64,000 nucleotides of DNA from Bacteroidales bacterium (GTDB lineage: Bacteria > Bacteroidota > Bacteroidia > Bacteroidales > VadinHA17), in the NCBI GenBank assembly GCA_011620595.1, contig WOYX01000034.1:1-64000 (forward strand), given 5' to 3'. The position numbers were made by a program, and so were the translations under genes. Below are positions 37,035-46,216 of this stretch, one piece after another. Each line of letters starts with the position of its first letter. The first letter of the stretch is position 1. The notes under the pieces are model-generated. The model saw only the letters and a list, made by a program, of their open reading frames with translations. It was not told the DNA's origin and searched no databases.

Positions 37035-37832
37035 TTATTTAATTATTCTCACCTTTATTATCCTGATATCATTTACGGGCCTGTCATTCATGTCGGTAGC
37101 CGTGGAGGCAATTGCATCAACCACTTCCATTCCTTTCAGAACCTCGCCGAAGACGGTATAGGCACCGTCAAGGAAAGGTGTTCCGCCTACGGTTTTATAA
37201 GCGTTGATGTGATCTTCCGGCATGGCATAGGGGCCTTCAGCCTCCATCGCCTCATAGGCTCTGACAATGGCATTCTGCTGAATGATATCCTCAGACATGG
37301 CGGTATCGGCATGCAGAGCCTCCCGGCGCAAATCACCCAGTGCCTTGTTGTACAGATACTGCCGGCGATTGTACTCGATACGCTGGATGATATTGGCCAG
37401 CTCCCCATCGTTGTAAACCTTTCCCTGGACAATGTAGAACTGTGTTCCGGATGAATTGCGTTCAGGATTCACATCATCGCCCATACGGGCTGCAGCCACG
37501 GCTCCTCTTTTGTGAAAGAGAGAGTCGTTGATCTCCGCCGGTATGGTGTAATCATCATTCAGAATGGCCGTATCCTGTTTTGTTGAACCGTCACCGGTCT
37601 GTATCATGAATTCTTTGATAACCCTGTGGAATGAGACACCGTCATAGAAGCCGCTCTCGACAAGCTTTATGAAGTTGTCACGGTGCATGGGTGTAAGGTC
37701 AGACAGGGAGATAAGTATATCTCCCTCGGTAGTTTTTATCTCGGCGCGTACGCCGGAGCCGCTGCCTGATGTGCAGCCGGCCAGCAACACTACTGCTGCA
37801 AGCGGTAACAAGATGCGTAAGGAACTCCTCAT
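37035..37832 (-). CDS. Lipoprotein cyclophilin-type peptidylprolyl isomerase
   Basis: The start at 37832 gives a 265-residue protein beginning MRSSLRILLPLAAVVLLAGC, a lipoprotein signal; the upstream start at 37922 would overlap the divergent flippase gene. The cyclophilin domain shows DNFIKLVESGFYDGVSFHRV, FMIQTGDG, RNSSGTQFYIV and FGEVLKGMEVVD. A helical insert of about 60 residues (about 150-215, INQ/R-rich) splits the domain, as in several Bacteroidota homologues. It would assist folding of envelope proteins. It has its own TAnnTTTG promoter. Confidence 0.9.
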   Translation of the reverse strand: MRSSLRILLPLAAVVLLAGCTSGSGSGVRAEIKTTEGDILISLSDLTPMHRDNFIKLVESGFYDGVSFHRVIKEFMIQTGDGSTKQDTAILNDDYTIPAEINDSLFHKRGAVAAARMGDDVNPERNSSGTQFYIVQGKVYNDGELANIIQRIEYNRRQYLYNKALGDLRREALHADTAMSEDIIQQNAIVRAYEAMEAEGPYAMPEDHINAYKTVGGTPFLDGAYTVFGEVLKGMEVVDAIASTATDMNDRPVNDIRIIKVRIIK

Positions 37833-37853
37833 TTTCTTATTATTTACGAATGA

Positions 37854-37861
37854 CAAAGATA
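37854..37861 (-). promoter_or_regulatory. -7 element for the isomerase-pheS operon
   Basis: On the minus strand this reads TATCTTTG, a perfect TAnnTTTG 22 bp before the ATG at 37832. It directly abuts the opposite-strand element at 37862-37869. Confidence 0.5.
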
Positions 37862-37869
37862 TATATTTG
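37862..37869 (+). promoter_or_regulatory. -7 element for the flippase operon
   Basis: TATATTTG is a perfect TAnnTTTG 15 bp before the ATG at 37885. It shares a boundary with the divergent element on the other strand. Confidence 0.5.
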
Positions 37870-37884
37870 CAGTAAGAGTTAAGC

Positions 37885-39357
37885 ATGAACGATATACGCA
37901 AGCTTGCAGGGCAGACTGTCATTTACGGTTTCGGTACCGTTGTGCCGCGATTTTTGAACTATGCTCTGCTGACGCCCTTCTATACCTATATTCTCGGCAG
38001 GGAACAGTACGGTGTCGTTACGGAGCTGTATGCATGGATGGTACTGGCCCTCGTCATCCTTACCTACGGGATGGAGACAACATATTTCAGGTTCGCAGGT
38101 AAAAAGGCACCGGCAGAGACGGTCTACAGTACAGCGCTGATGAGTCTCTTTTTCACCTCTGCATTTTTCATTATGGCAGTGAGCCTGTTCATCACTCCCG
38201 TATCAGGGTTTCTGGGTTACTCTGAACATCCGGAATACATACGGATGTTTGCATGGATAGTGGCTATTGACGCCTTCTCGGCAATACCGTTCGCATGGCT
38301 GCGCAATAACAACAGGGCCAGGACCTTCAGTATACTGAAGATCATAAATGTGGCAGTGACCGTTGTCACTGTCTTCTTCTTCCTCAAGACGGCACCGGCC
38401 ATGGCCGAACGGGGTAATGAGCTGATTTTTAAAATATATAATCCGGAAATGCAGGTAGGATACGTCTTCGTAGCCAACCTTGCCGGATCAGCAGTGACAC
38501 TGCTACTACTGCTACCTTATGTGGTCAGGATACGGCCTGCCTTTGACCGGAAGTTGTTCAGGAAAATGCTGTCATACAGCTGGCCTCTTCTCGTTGGAGG
38601 TATGGCAGGGTCACTGAATGAGGTGCTTGACAAGATTTTGCTGCGGAGATTGATAGGAGGCGCCGAAGGTCTTGCCACGGTAGGTCTCTACGGTGCCGGT
38701 TACAAGGTGGGTGTGCTTATGTCCCTGTTCATACAGATGTACCGATTTGCTGCGGAGCCATTCTTCTTTGAAAAGGCCGGAAGCAAAGAAGCAAAGGAGA
38801 CATACGCGGTAACAATGAAATATTTTGTGATCACGGCCCTGATACTGTTCCTGGTAATAAACCTCTATATTGAAGCAATCCAGATAATAATCGGTCCCCT
38901 CTTCAGGGAATCGCTGGTGGTGGTTCCCATAGTAAGCATGGGGTACCTCCTGCTGGGCATATTCATAAACCAGAGCATCTGGTACAAGGTAGATGACAGA
39001 ACCATTTACGGTGCGTGGATAACGCTGGTGGGAGCCGCAGTGACAATACTCGTAAACCTGCTGTTCGTGCCCCGGTTCGGCTATATAGCCGCTGCATGGG
39101 CACACGTGGCATGTTACCTCTCCATGGTGGCAGTGTCATATGTAGTCGGCATGAAATACTATCCCATTAAATACGAGACATGGAAATTAGTACTCTATAT
39201 TTTAGTGGCTGTTGCGTTACTGACATTGTCAAGGCTGCTGGCACCGGAGAACAAAATTACCGGCATCGTTTTTGACACTATGCTCCTTTTGATTTTCTTT
39301 GCCATGGCAGAATTTAAGGATAGGTACTTTTCGTTGTTGTTTAAAAGAGATAGATGA
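37885..39357 (+). CDS. Polysaccharide/oligosaccharide flippase (MOP superfamily)
   Basis: The 490-residue protein has about 12-14 hydrophobic segments and the N-terminal amphipathic start [42 protein letters not shown] is typical of Wzx/RfbX-like flippases that move lipid-linked sugars. The C-terminal polysaccharide-biosynthesis domain (from about 340) contains [21 protein letters not shown] sequence. No glycosyltransferase genes lie nearby, so the substrate is open; a cell-wall or glycan precursor is possible. It is first in an operon with dut, TPR, DUF4292 and M23 genes, and its ATGA overlaps dut. Confidence 0.85.
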   Translation: MNDIRKLAGQTVIYGFGTVVPRFLNYALLTPFYTYILGREQYGVVTELYAWMVLALVILTYGMETTYFRFAGKKAPAETVYSTALMSLFFTSAFFIMAVSLFITPVSGFLGYSEHPEYIRMFAWIVAIDAFSAIPFAWLRNNNRARTFSILKIINVAVTVVTVFFFLKTAPAMAERGNELIFKIYNPEMQVGYVFVANLAGSAVTLLLLLPYVVRIRPAFDRKLFRKMLSYSWPLLVGGMAGSLNEVLDKILLRRLIGGAEGLATVGLYGAGYKVGVLMSLFIQMYRFAAEPFFFEKAGSKEAKETYAVTMKYFVITALILFLVINLYIEAIQIIIGPLFRESLVVVPIVSMGYLLLGIFINQSIWYKVDDRTIYGAWITLVGAAVTILVNLLFVPRFGYIAAAWAHVACYLSMVAVSYVVGMKYYPIKYETWKLVLYILVAVALLTLSRLLAPENKITGIVFDTMLLLIFFAMAEFKDRYFSLLFKRDR

Positions 39358-39788
39358 AAATAAGAATAGTAAACCGGACACAGCACCCCCTGCCATCATA
39401 CAAGACGGCATTGTCTGCAGGAATGGACCTGATGGCTGATATCAGAGAACCGGTAACCCTGAAACCCATGGAAAGAAAACTTGTGGCGACAGGCCTGTCT
39501 ATTGAGCTGCCGGAAGGTTATGAGGCCCAGGTAAGGCCTAGAAGCGGCCTGGCAATCAAAAACGGAATCACGGTACTTAACTCACCGGGAACAATTGACG
39601 CCGATTACAGGGGAGAGATATGCGTGATACTGATAAACCTATCTGACAGCGATTATACGGTGCATGACGGCGACAGGATCGCCCAAATGATCATTGCCCG
39701 CCATGAGAAGGCAGAGATGATAGAGACAGAGGAGATAAGCATAACGGAGAGAGGAGCAGGAGGATTCGGACACTCGGGCATAAGATGA
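39354..39788 (+). CDS. dut: dUTP diphosphatase
   Basis: This enzyme hydrolyses dUTP to dUMP and keeps uracil out of DNA. All five trimeric dUTPase motifs are present in 144 residues: [42 protein letters not shown] and the C-terminal [10 protein letters not shown]. It overlaps both neighbours by 4 bp (ATGA), so it is translationally coupled in the envelope operon. Confidence 0.96.
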   Translation: MKIRIVNRTQHPLPSYKTALSAGMDLMADIREPVTLKPMERKLVATGLSIELPEGYEAQVRPRSGLAIKNGITVLNSPGTIDADYRGEICVILINLSDSDYTVHDGDRIAQMIIARHEKAEMIETEEISITERGAGGFGHSGIR

Positions 39789-41497
39789 GAAAAACCCTTT
39801 TGATAGTTGCATTATCACTGCTTGTGGCAGGCTGCTCCGTGGGTACGGTGGCGCCCACTGCTGATGCAGACTTTATGGTGAGGCCTGACAGCAGGTATGA
39901 CTATATGCTGACAGAGGCGCTGCGACAGAAGTATGTGGGTGATGTCAATGAAGCAGCAAGTCTCTTTGAGAAGTGTATTGAAACCGATCCTGTCCGCTCT
40001 GTTCCTTACTTTGAACTGGCACAGATATATTCGGCCGCAGGTATGGGAGAAAAAGCGGTTAATTATGCCGCAAGGGCAGCACGGTTGGAGCCTGATAACT
40101 ATTGGTACCAACTTGCAGCGGGATCTCTTTTTACACAGTATGAACAGAAGGATTCAGCAATGGTTTACTTCGCCAGGGCACTGAAAGCCGACAGCCGGGC
40201 CGTTGAGGTTAATTCTATACTGGCAGGACTTTATACAGAAAAGGGTGAGATCGAAAAAGCAGATTCACTTTTCAGAATTCTGAACGGACAGGGTGCATTA
40301 AGTGATGACATGTTCCTGATGATGATATCAGGACTGATAATGAAGGGAGATCTAAAGGAGGCTGCCAGGAGAACGGAAAGTCTGATTGAACGGGAACCGG
40401 ATGAAATAAGGTACAAGGCACTGCTTGCAGATATCAGTTATGAGGAGGGTAACATTGAAAAGAGCGACAGCATCTACAGGTCAATAATTGAAAAAAATCC
40501 GGATGATATAGAGACGCAGCTGCTTTACCTGATGAACCAGGTATATAAGAAAAATTATGCGAATATTTCAGGTTTTCTGAATAATGTATTTGATAGTGAA
40601 CTTATTGAGAGAGAGAGAAAGATATCAGTCGCAGGAAGACTGCTGAGTGACACCGCCTATGTAAAGGAGAACTCATATTCACTGGAAGAGAGCCTGATGA
40701 TACTGGAGGCGAAATATCCCGGAGATGAGGAGATTCTCTCTATGAGGCCAGGTATGTATGAGACTGCGGGGCGCATTGAGGAGGCTATTTCACGTTATGA
40801 GGAGCTGGTGAAAACGGTGAAGCCGGGCTTCTACTCTGCCGAGAGACTTATACTTCTTTACGCAGAAACTCGGGAATACAGGAAGTTATATGACCTTGCC
40901 GCCGTCTATTCGCGTGAGAATAACAGAAGCATCATCGGAAAGGTCTATTATGCTATTGCTGCCATGGAACTCGAAGAGTATGAGGTAGCCGATACTGAGC
41001 TTAAAAAGGCATTGATACTCGTAGGAAATGATGCCGGAATGAAGGTACAGGTCCTGTCGATGATTGGAGATCTTAAGTTCAGAATGAAGGATCCGGAGTC
41101 AGCCTATGGCTACTATGAGGAGGCTTTGAAACTGTCACCCGGTGAGGTGCTGGTTCTTAACAACTATGCATATTTTCTTGCCGAGGATGAGAGTGACTTG
41201 AAAAAGGCTCTTAAAATGGCTGAAGAGGTAATGCGAAAGGAAGGTGAAAATCCAACATATATTGATACATATGCATGGGTGCTGCATAAGCTTGGAAAGA
41301 ACAGGAAGGCCTGGAAACAGATGCAGAGAATCGTCGATGCCGGAGAGGCTGATGACCCCGAAATACTTGAGCATATAGGATATATTCTGTATGAGATGGG
41401 AAGATGTGATGAGGCTGTGGAATACTGGAAGAAATCCCTGGAAAAAGATAGCACTAAAACTTACCTGGAAGAGGAGATAAGGAAATGCATGAAGTAG
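39785..41497 (+). CDS. TPR-repeat lipoprotein
   Basis: The 570-residue protein has a lipoprotein signal (LSLLVAGC, Cys near residue 17) and at least ten tetratricopeptide repeats. Examples are [20 protein letters not shown] and [20 protein letters not shown], and more repeats continue to the C-terminus. It is probably a periplasmic scaffold at the outer membrane. Its place between dut and two envelope proteins suggests a role in envelope assembly, as seen for this conserved Bacteroidota gene order. It overlaps DUF4292 by 13 bp. Confidence 0.85.
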   Translation: MRKTLLIVALSLLVAGCSVGTVAPTADADFMVRPDSRYDYMLTEALRQKYVGDVNEAASLFEKCIETDPVRSVPYFELAQIYSAAGMGEKAVNYAARAARLEPDNYWYQLAAGSLFTQYEQKDSAMVYFARALKADSRAVEVNSILAGLYTEKGEIEKADSLFRILNGQGALSDDMFLMMISGLIMKGDLKEAARRTESLIEREPDEIRYKALLADISYEEGNIEKSDSIYRSIIEKNPDDIETQLLYLMNQVYKKNYANISGFLNNVFDSELIERERKISVAGRLLSDTAYVKENSYSLEESLMILEAKYPGDEEILSMRPGMYETAGRIEEAISRYEELVKTVKPGFYSAERLILLYAETREYRKLYDLAAVYSRENNRSIIGKVYYAIAAMELEEYEVADTELKKALILVGNDAGMKVQVLSMIGDLKFRMKDPESAYGYYEEALKLSPGEVLVLNNYAYFLAEDESDLKKALKMAEEVMRKEGENPTYIDTYAWVLHKLGKNRKAWKQMQRIVDAGEADDPEILEHIGYILYEMGRCDEAVEYWKKSLEKDSTKTYLEEEIRKCMK

Positions 41498-42249
41498 TCA
41501 GGCCAGCGTTGGTGATACTGCTGATAGTACTGCTTGCTGGCTGCTCTGCCTCACGCAGGAGAAGGAGTGGTGTGCCGGGTGCGGCAGCAGGAGATATGGA
41601 TTATGGCGCTGTGGCTGCCATGGTCACCGGTTATAATATCACTGATGGTGGATTCGTTATAAGAAGGGGAAAAATAGAACTGGAAGGAACATCCGTGGAA
41701 GGAAGCTTCGGTTTCACTGCACGGATAAACAGGGATAATGACTTTATTGCATCGGTGAGAGGACCGCTGGGAATAGAGCTGGTGAGACTGCTGGCTGTGG
41801 AAAACGAGATCGCAGCAATAGATAGATTCAACCGGACAGTCTATATGGGAAAAAAGGACGAATTCCTGAAAAAAAATGGTATGCCGGACGATTTTATAAA
41901 GATACTTTTTGGGGATATGCCTGAATTGGTCAGAGCAACCTTTGAGGCGACGGATGAAAATGAAGTGCTGATAAGAATAAAGGAGAGAGATACAGATAGG
42001 GAAGTCAGTCTCTGTGTGGATGAAATGAAAGTCTGCAGACAAAAATTAATCTCCCGTGAGTCTGGACATGAGATTATGATGCAATTCAGTGATTTCAGGA
42101 GCAATGGAGGAAAGAAATATGCTTCGCTGATTGAAATGAAGGAGGGGAAAAAGATGCTTCATGTGACTGTGAAGATTGATGAACTTGTTGCGGGCTTTGA
42201 TGAAAGGATAGAGTTTAACTTGCCGCCGTATCGGAGAAGCAGTATATGA
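41485..42249 (+). CDS. DUF4292 lipoprotein
   Basis: This 254-residue lipoprotein (LLAGC near residue 20) has a LolA/LolB-like all-beta fold pattern, as DUF4292 proteins do. The stretch GFTARINRDNDFIASVRGPLG is the kind of core expected (a strand followed by I-w-x-S-v-rG-p-lG). A second half ends IEFNLPPYRR. LolB-like proteins bind lipid tails in the periplasm, but that is not shown for DUF4292. It is coupled to the TPR gene and to the M23 gene by overlaps. Confidence 0.8.
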   Translation: MHEVVRPALVILLIVLLAGCSASRRRRSGVPGAAAGDMDYGAVAAMVTGYNITDGGFVIRRGKIELEGTSVEGSFGFTARINRDNDFIASVRGPLGIELVRLLAVENEIAAIDRFNRTVYMGKKDEFLKKNGMPDDFIKILFGDMPELVRATFEATDENEVLIRIKERDTDREVSLCVDEMKVCRQKLISRESGHEIMMQFSDFRSNGGKKYASLIEMKEGKKMLHVTVKIDELVAGFDERIEFNLPPYRRSSI

Positions 42250-43427
42250 GAAGGGTTATTCTGTCAGCAGTGATAATGACATGCGTGCTGATTACCGGCT
42301 ACGGACAATCGCGGGCAGAACTGGAGGAGATGAGGAAGAAAAACCTTGAGGAGATAGAATATGTAGACAGGATGCTCAGGAGTACGGCAACAGAGAAGAG
42401 TGAGAACATTAACGAGCTAAGGGTAATTGGAAAGAAACTGAACCTGCGGGAAAATCTGATAAACGAATACCGACAGGAGATATTACTCCTGGAATACAGA
42501 ATTTCTCTCAACCGTATTGCAGGAGAGATGCTGGAGGAAGACCTTAATAACCTGAAGAATGAGTATGCGAAATCTATTGTGAGTGCATACAAGGCTACCA
42601 AAGGTACGCCGGCACTGGCCTTCATTTTGTCATCTGCTGATTTCAACCAGGGCTACATGAGACTAAAGTATATTCAGCAGGTTGCAAGGTACAGAAGAAA
42701 GGAGACTGAGACAATAGAGACGATATACAAGGAATTGCAGAACACACAGGCAAAGCTTGAGAGAGACCGTGTAAACATCAGGGATCTGAAAGTAAGGGAA
42801 GAGAGACAAAAGCAGATACTGGGGAATGAAAAGAGCAGGAAGGAGAGGCTTGTAAGTACATTGGGAAAGAAGGAGACTCAGCTGAAACAGGATCTTGCAC
42901 AGAAAAAGAAGATTGCAAAGCAGATTGAGAATGAAATAGCTCGTTTGATTGAGGAGGAGAGAAAGAGAAGTGAGGTAACACCGATGAGCAATGAGATGAG
43001 ATTGATAGGGGATTCATTCGGCGATAACCGCGGAAGACTGCCCTGGCCTGTCGACATGGGTCTGGTGACCAGCCATTTCGGATTACAGCCGCACCCTGTG
43101 CTTAAGAATGTGACAGAAGACAACATAGGAATAGAGATTACATCAGGCGAAGCGACGAAAGCAAAGGCAGTATTCATGGGAGAAGTTGTCAGAGTCTTCG
43201 CGATTACTGGAGCTAACATGGCAGTGATAATCAGACATGGGGTCTATCTTACAGTATACCAGAATATTGTAAATGTACGGGTAAAGGCCGGTGACTCTGT
43301 CGCAACAGGTGAGATTCTGGGCGATGTTTTCAGTGACAGCAATAACGGCGGAAAGAGCGTATTGAAATTCATGATCTACGAGGAGAAGAAAAAGCTGGAC
43401 CCTGAACGGTGGCTGTTAAAAAAATGA
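42246..43427 (+). CDS. EnvC-like coiled-coil protein with degenerate M23 (LytM) domain
   Basis: The 393-residue protein has a signal peptide (ITGYGQ), a long coiled coil (about 22-245) and a C-terminal LytM-type domain (about 265-393). The domain start SHFGLQPHPVLKN is recognisable. Where active M23 enzymes have HxGxD the sequence is NIGIE, and where they have HxH it is VLKFMI. The zinc ligands therefore appear lost. As with EnvC/NlpD it would activate cell-wall amidases instead of cutting itself; that is inference. It is last in the overlapping operon. Confidence 0.85.
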   Translation: MRRVILSAVIMTCVLITGYGQSRAELEEMRKKNLEEIEYVDRMLRSTATEKSENINELRVIGKKLNLRENLINEYRQEILLLEYRISLNRIAGEMLEEDLNNLKNEYAKSIVSAYKATKGTPALAFILSSADFNQGYMRLKYIQQVARYRRKETETIETIYKELQNTQAKLERDRVNIRDLKVREERQKQILGNEKSRKERLVSTLGKKETQLKQDLAQKKKIAKQIENEIARLIEEERKRSEVTPMSNEMRLIGDSFGDNRGRLPWPVDMGLVTSHFGLQPHPVLKNVTEDNIGIEITSGEATKAKAVFMGEVVRVFAITGANMAVIIRHGVYLTVYQNIVNVRVKAGDSVATGEILGDVFSDSNNGGKSVLKFMIYEEKKKLDPERWLLKK

Positions 43428-43484
43428 TTAAATTTTGAAACAAAAAAATTGACCTGTTGGTATAAAAACTAATAGGGAAAAAGA

Positions 43485-43877
43485 ATGGAAAGTATTAAAA
43501 TCAATTCAGACGTTGAAAACCTGAAGATAGTTGAGACCGTTGTCGATACACTCTCGAAGAAACTTGGGATTCCGGATGAGGTCTACGGAAAGATACTCAT
43601 ATCTACGGTTGAGGCCGTAAACAATGCCATACTTCATGGAAACAAGGGAGACAGCAGGAAGATGGTGAAGGTTGACTTCACGGCTGACGGAAATCTTTTC
43701 AATGTCACGGTTACTGATGAGGGAGAGGGCTTCGAATACGAGAACCTGCCTGACCCGACAGACCCTAAAAATATTGAGAACCTGCATGGGAGAGGTGTGT
43801 TTCTGATGAGAAATCTTTCAGATGAGATAGAATTCAATGACTCGGGTAACGAGGTTAAAATGCAGTTCAGATATTAA
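43485..43877 (+). CDS. RsbW/SpoIIAB-like ATP-binding anti-sigma-type protein
   Basis: This 130-residue protein is a single GHKL ATPase domain with the N-box EAVNNAILHGNKGD, the G1 box VTDEGEGFEYENLP and the G2-like HGRGVFLMRNL. It belongs to the histidine-kinase-like anti-sigma factor family. No STAS antagonist or sigma factor lies next to it. In Bacteroidota it is commonly found near ybeY and mnmG, as here. Its partner is unknown. Confidence 0.85.
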   Translation: MESIKINSDVENLKIVETVVDTLSKKLGIPDEVYGKILISTVEAVNNAILHGNKGDSRKMVKVDFTADGNLFNVTVTDEGEGFEYENLPDPTDPKNIENLHGRGVFLMRNLSDEIEFNDSGNEVKMQFRY

Positions 43878-43881
43878 GGTC

Positions 43882-44301
43882 TTGGTAATAAAAGTACACT
43901 ACGATATTGAAAAATTCAGACTGCGTGACAGTAAGACATTGAAAAGGGTAATAGGAAGGATTATAACAGATTCCGGGTTGAAGCGCGGTACTATTGAACT
44001 GGTATTTACGGGCGACAGAAAGGTTTATGAGATAAACAGTGAGTTTCTGGGTCACGACTATTACACTGACGTTATTACATTCAATTACAATAAGGGGAAG
44101 AGTATTAACGGAGAAATATATATCAGCACTGACCGGGTGCGGATAAACGCGGAAAAATTCAATGTGCCGTTCAGTACGGAGCTGAAAAGGGTTGTTTATC
44201 ACGGAGTACTCCATTTATGCGGATATGATGACAGAACAGCTGAGCAGAAGGCAAAGATGACGGAGAAGGAAGAGATGTATCTGGCTTTATCATATTCCTG
44301 A
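43882..44301 (+). CDS. ybeY: rRNA maturation endonuclease YbeY
   Basis: YbeY is a zinc-dependent RNase used in 16S rRNA 3'-end maturation and ribosome quality control. The C-terminal motif reads YHGVLHLCGYDDRT, where many YbeY proteins have HGxLHLxGYDH. The third His ligand is Asp here, or shifted. GHDYYTDVITFNY is also typical. The start is ambiguous: TTG at 43882 follows the ATPase stop at once, while an ATG at 43837 would overlap that gene by 41 bp. The stop overlaps the mnmG start by one base. Confidence 0.88.
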   Translation: MVIKVHYDIEKFRLRDSKTLKRVIGRIITDSGLKRGTIELVFTGDRKVYEINSEFLGHDYYTDVITFNYNKGKSINGEIYISTDRVRINAEKFNVPFSTELKRVVYHGVLHLCGYDDRTAEQKAKMTEKEEMYLALSYS

Positions 44302-46175
44302 TGAATTTCAATTACGATATCATTGTTGTAGGCGGCGGCCATGCCGGTTGCGAGGCTGCGCACATTGCTGCGGTAATGGGAGCAAGAACGCTGCTGGTTA
44401 CCATGGATATGACAAAACTGGCCCAGATGTCGTGTAATCCGGCTATGGGAGGGATTGCCAAGGGTCAGATAATCAGGGAGATAGATGCTCTGGGCGGCAT
44501 GTCGGCCATTGTTACTGACAGAACAATGATTCAGTTCAGGATGCTGAACAGGAGCAAAGGCCCTGCCATGTGGAGTCCGAGAGCACAGTGTGACCGTATG
44601 CTTTTCAGCAGAGAGTGGAGAAAGATTCTGGAAGGGACAAATAATCTTCACATATGGCAGGAGCAGGCAAACAGGCTGATCTTAGAGGAGGGAAGGGTGA
44701 GGGGGATTGTAACAACCTTTGGAAATGAATTCAGGGCTGAAGCAGTGATACTCACAAATGGTACCTTTCTTAACGGTCTGATGCATGTAGGATTCAGCAC
44801 TATGCCGGGAGGTCGGTCGGGGGATCAGGAGTCACTTGGGCTGAGTGATCAGTTGAGGAAAGAGGGTTTTGAGGTGCAGAGGCTGAAAACAGGAACGAGT
44901 GCCAGGGTCGACGGACGAAGTGTAAGATTTTCTCAGATGACGGAGCAGAAGGGCGACGGCGACGGAAGGTGCTTTTCATTTATGAATGACCGTGTGGTAA
45001 TAAATGATGAGAGAAGCTGTTTTATAACCCACACCAATGAAGAGGCACACAATGTGATCAGGGAAGGACTGAAGTTTTCACCTCTTTTTACGGGAAGGAT
45101 TAAAGGCAGGGGACCCAGATACTGTCCAAGCGTGGAAGACAAGATTGTGACGTTTGAGGGAAAGGATTCGCATCAGCTCTTTCTTGAACCGGAAGGCTGG
45201 GAGACAAATGAATATTACATAAATGGATTTGCAAGCAGTCTGACACTTGAAACTCAGATCAGTGCACTGCAAAAGATAAAGGGCCTGGAAGAGGTGGTAA
45301 TCTACAGGCCAGGTTATGCAATAGAGTATGACTTCTTCCAGCCCACTCAGCTGAATCATACCCTGGAGACAAAGAGGATAGCAGGACTCTACTTTGCCGG
45401 GCAGATAAACGGGACTACAGGTTACGAGGAAGCAGGTGCCCAGGGATTGATAGCAGGAATCAATGCCGTACTTAAGCTGCGTGGTGAAAAACCTTTTGTA
45501 CCGGGGCGTGATGAAGCTTATATCGGGGTTTTGATTGATGACCTGGTGACCAAGGGAGTGGATGAACCATACAGGATGTTTACATCCAGGGCCGAATACA
45601 GGATTCTGCTCCGGCAGGATAATGCAGACGAGCGGCTGACAGGCTATGGTTACAGACTGGGAACGGTAGGTGAGGAACAAATGCAGAAAATGAAGAAGAA
45701 ATATTTGCTGGTTGCTGAGCTGGAGGAGTTTCTCAAAGACAGGAGTATTTCACCTGCAGAAATAAATTCATTCCTCAGAAATAGAGATACAAGTCAGATC
45801 AGTCAGAAGATAAAGGCTGTCAATATTGCTGCAAGGCCACAGGTAGATCTGAATGAGCTGCTGGAAATAATTGAAGGATCTGACAAACTGGGATTAAACA
45901 ATTCAGAAGGCAAAAGAGATATTATTGAAGCAGCAGAAATCCGCATTAAGTATGCAGGGTACCTTGAGAGAGAGAGGGGCGTTGCAGAAAAAATAAAAAG
46001 AATGGAAGATCTGAAAATCCCTGAAGATGTCAAATATGATGAGCTGGTTTCAATTTCCACAGAAGGCCGGCAGAAACTGTCAGGAATAAAACCGGCAACC
46101 GTAGGTCAGGCATCAAGAATAAGCGGAGTATCAACTTCAGATATTTCAATTTTGATAATGTATCTTAGCAGGTAA
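44301..46175 (+). CDS. mnmG: tRNA uridine-5-carboxymethylaminomethyl modification enzyme MnmG
   Basis: MnmG (GidA) with MnmE installs cmnm5U at the wobble position of certain tRNAs using FAD. The 624-residue protein has the FAD-binding start YDIIVVGGGHAGCEAAHIAA, the conserved SCNPAMGGIAKGQ, and GRGPRYCPSVEDK. INGTTGYEEAGAQGLIAG and the C-terminal helical domain with RISGVSTSDISIL are also typical. It is full length. A parS-like palindrome follows the stop. Confidence 0.96.
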   Translation: MNFNYDIIVVGGGHAGCEAAHIAAVMGARTLLVTMDMTKLAQMSCNPAMGGIAKGQIIREIDALGGMSAIVTDRTMIQFRMLNRSKGPAMWSPRAQCDRMLFSREWRKILEGTNNLHIWQEQANRLILEEGRVRGIVTTFGNEFRAEAVILTNGTFLNGLMHVGFSTMPGGRSGDQESLGLSDQLRKEGFEVQRLKTGTSARVDGRSVRFSQMTEQKGDGDGRCFSFMNDRVVINDERSCFITHTNEEAHNVIREGLKFSPLFTGRIKGRGPRYCPSVEDKIVTFEGKDSHQLFLEPEGWETNEYYINGFASSLTLETQISALQKIKGLEEVVIYRPGYAIEYDFFQPTQLNHTLETKRIAGLYFAGQINGTTGYEEAGAQGLIAGINAVLKLRGEKPFVPGRDEAYIGVLIDDLVTKGVDEPYRMFTSRAEYRILLRQDNADERLTGYGYRLGTVGEEQMQKMKKKYLLVAELEEFLKDRSISPAEINSFLRNRDTSQISQKIKAVNIAARPQVDLNELLEIIEGSDKLGLNNSEGKRDIIEAAEIRIKYAGYLERERGVAEKIKRMEDLKIPEDVKYDELVSISTEGRQKLSGIKPATVGQASRISGVSTSDISILIMYLSR

Positions 46176-46180
46176 TTTGA

Positions 46181-46200
46181 AGTGTTCCACGTGGAACACT
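46181..46200. promoter_or_regulatory. Perfect palindromic parS-like site
   Basis: AGTGTTCCACGTGGAACACT is a 20-bp perfect palindrome. Its 16-base core TGTTCCACGTGGAACA matches the parS consensus (TGTTtCACGTGaAACA) with the symmetrical C/G variant used in some phyla. It lies between mnmG and ade. A TTTTT run follows, so it could also act as a terminator of mnmG transcripts. Confidence 0.7.
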
Positions 46201-46216
46201 TTTTCACAGCAATAAG

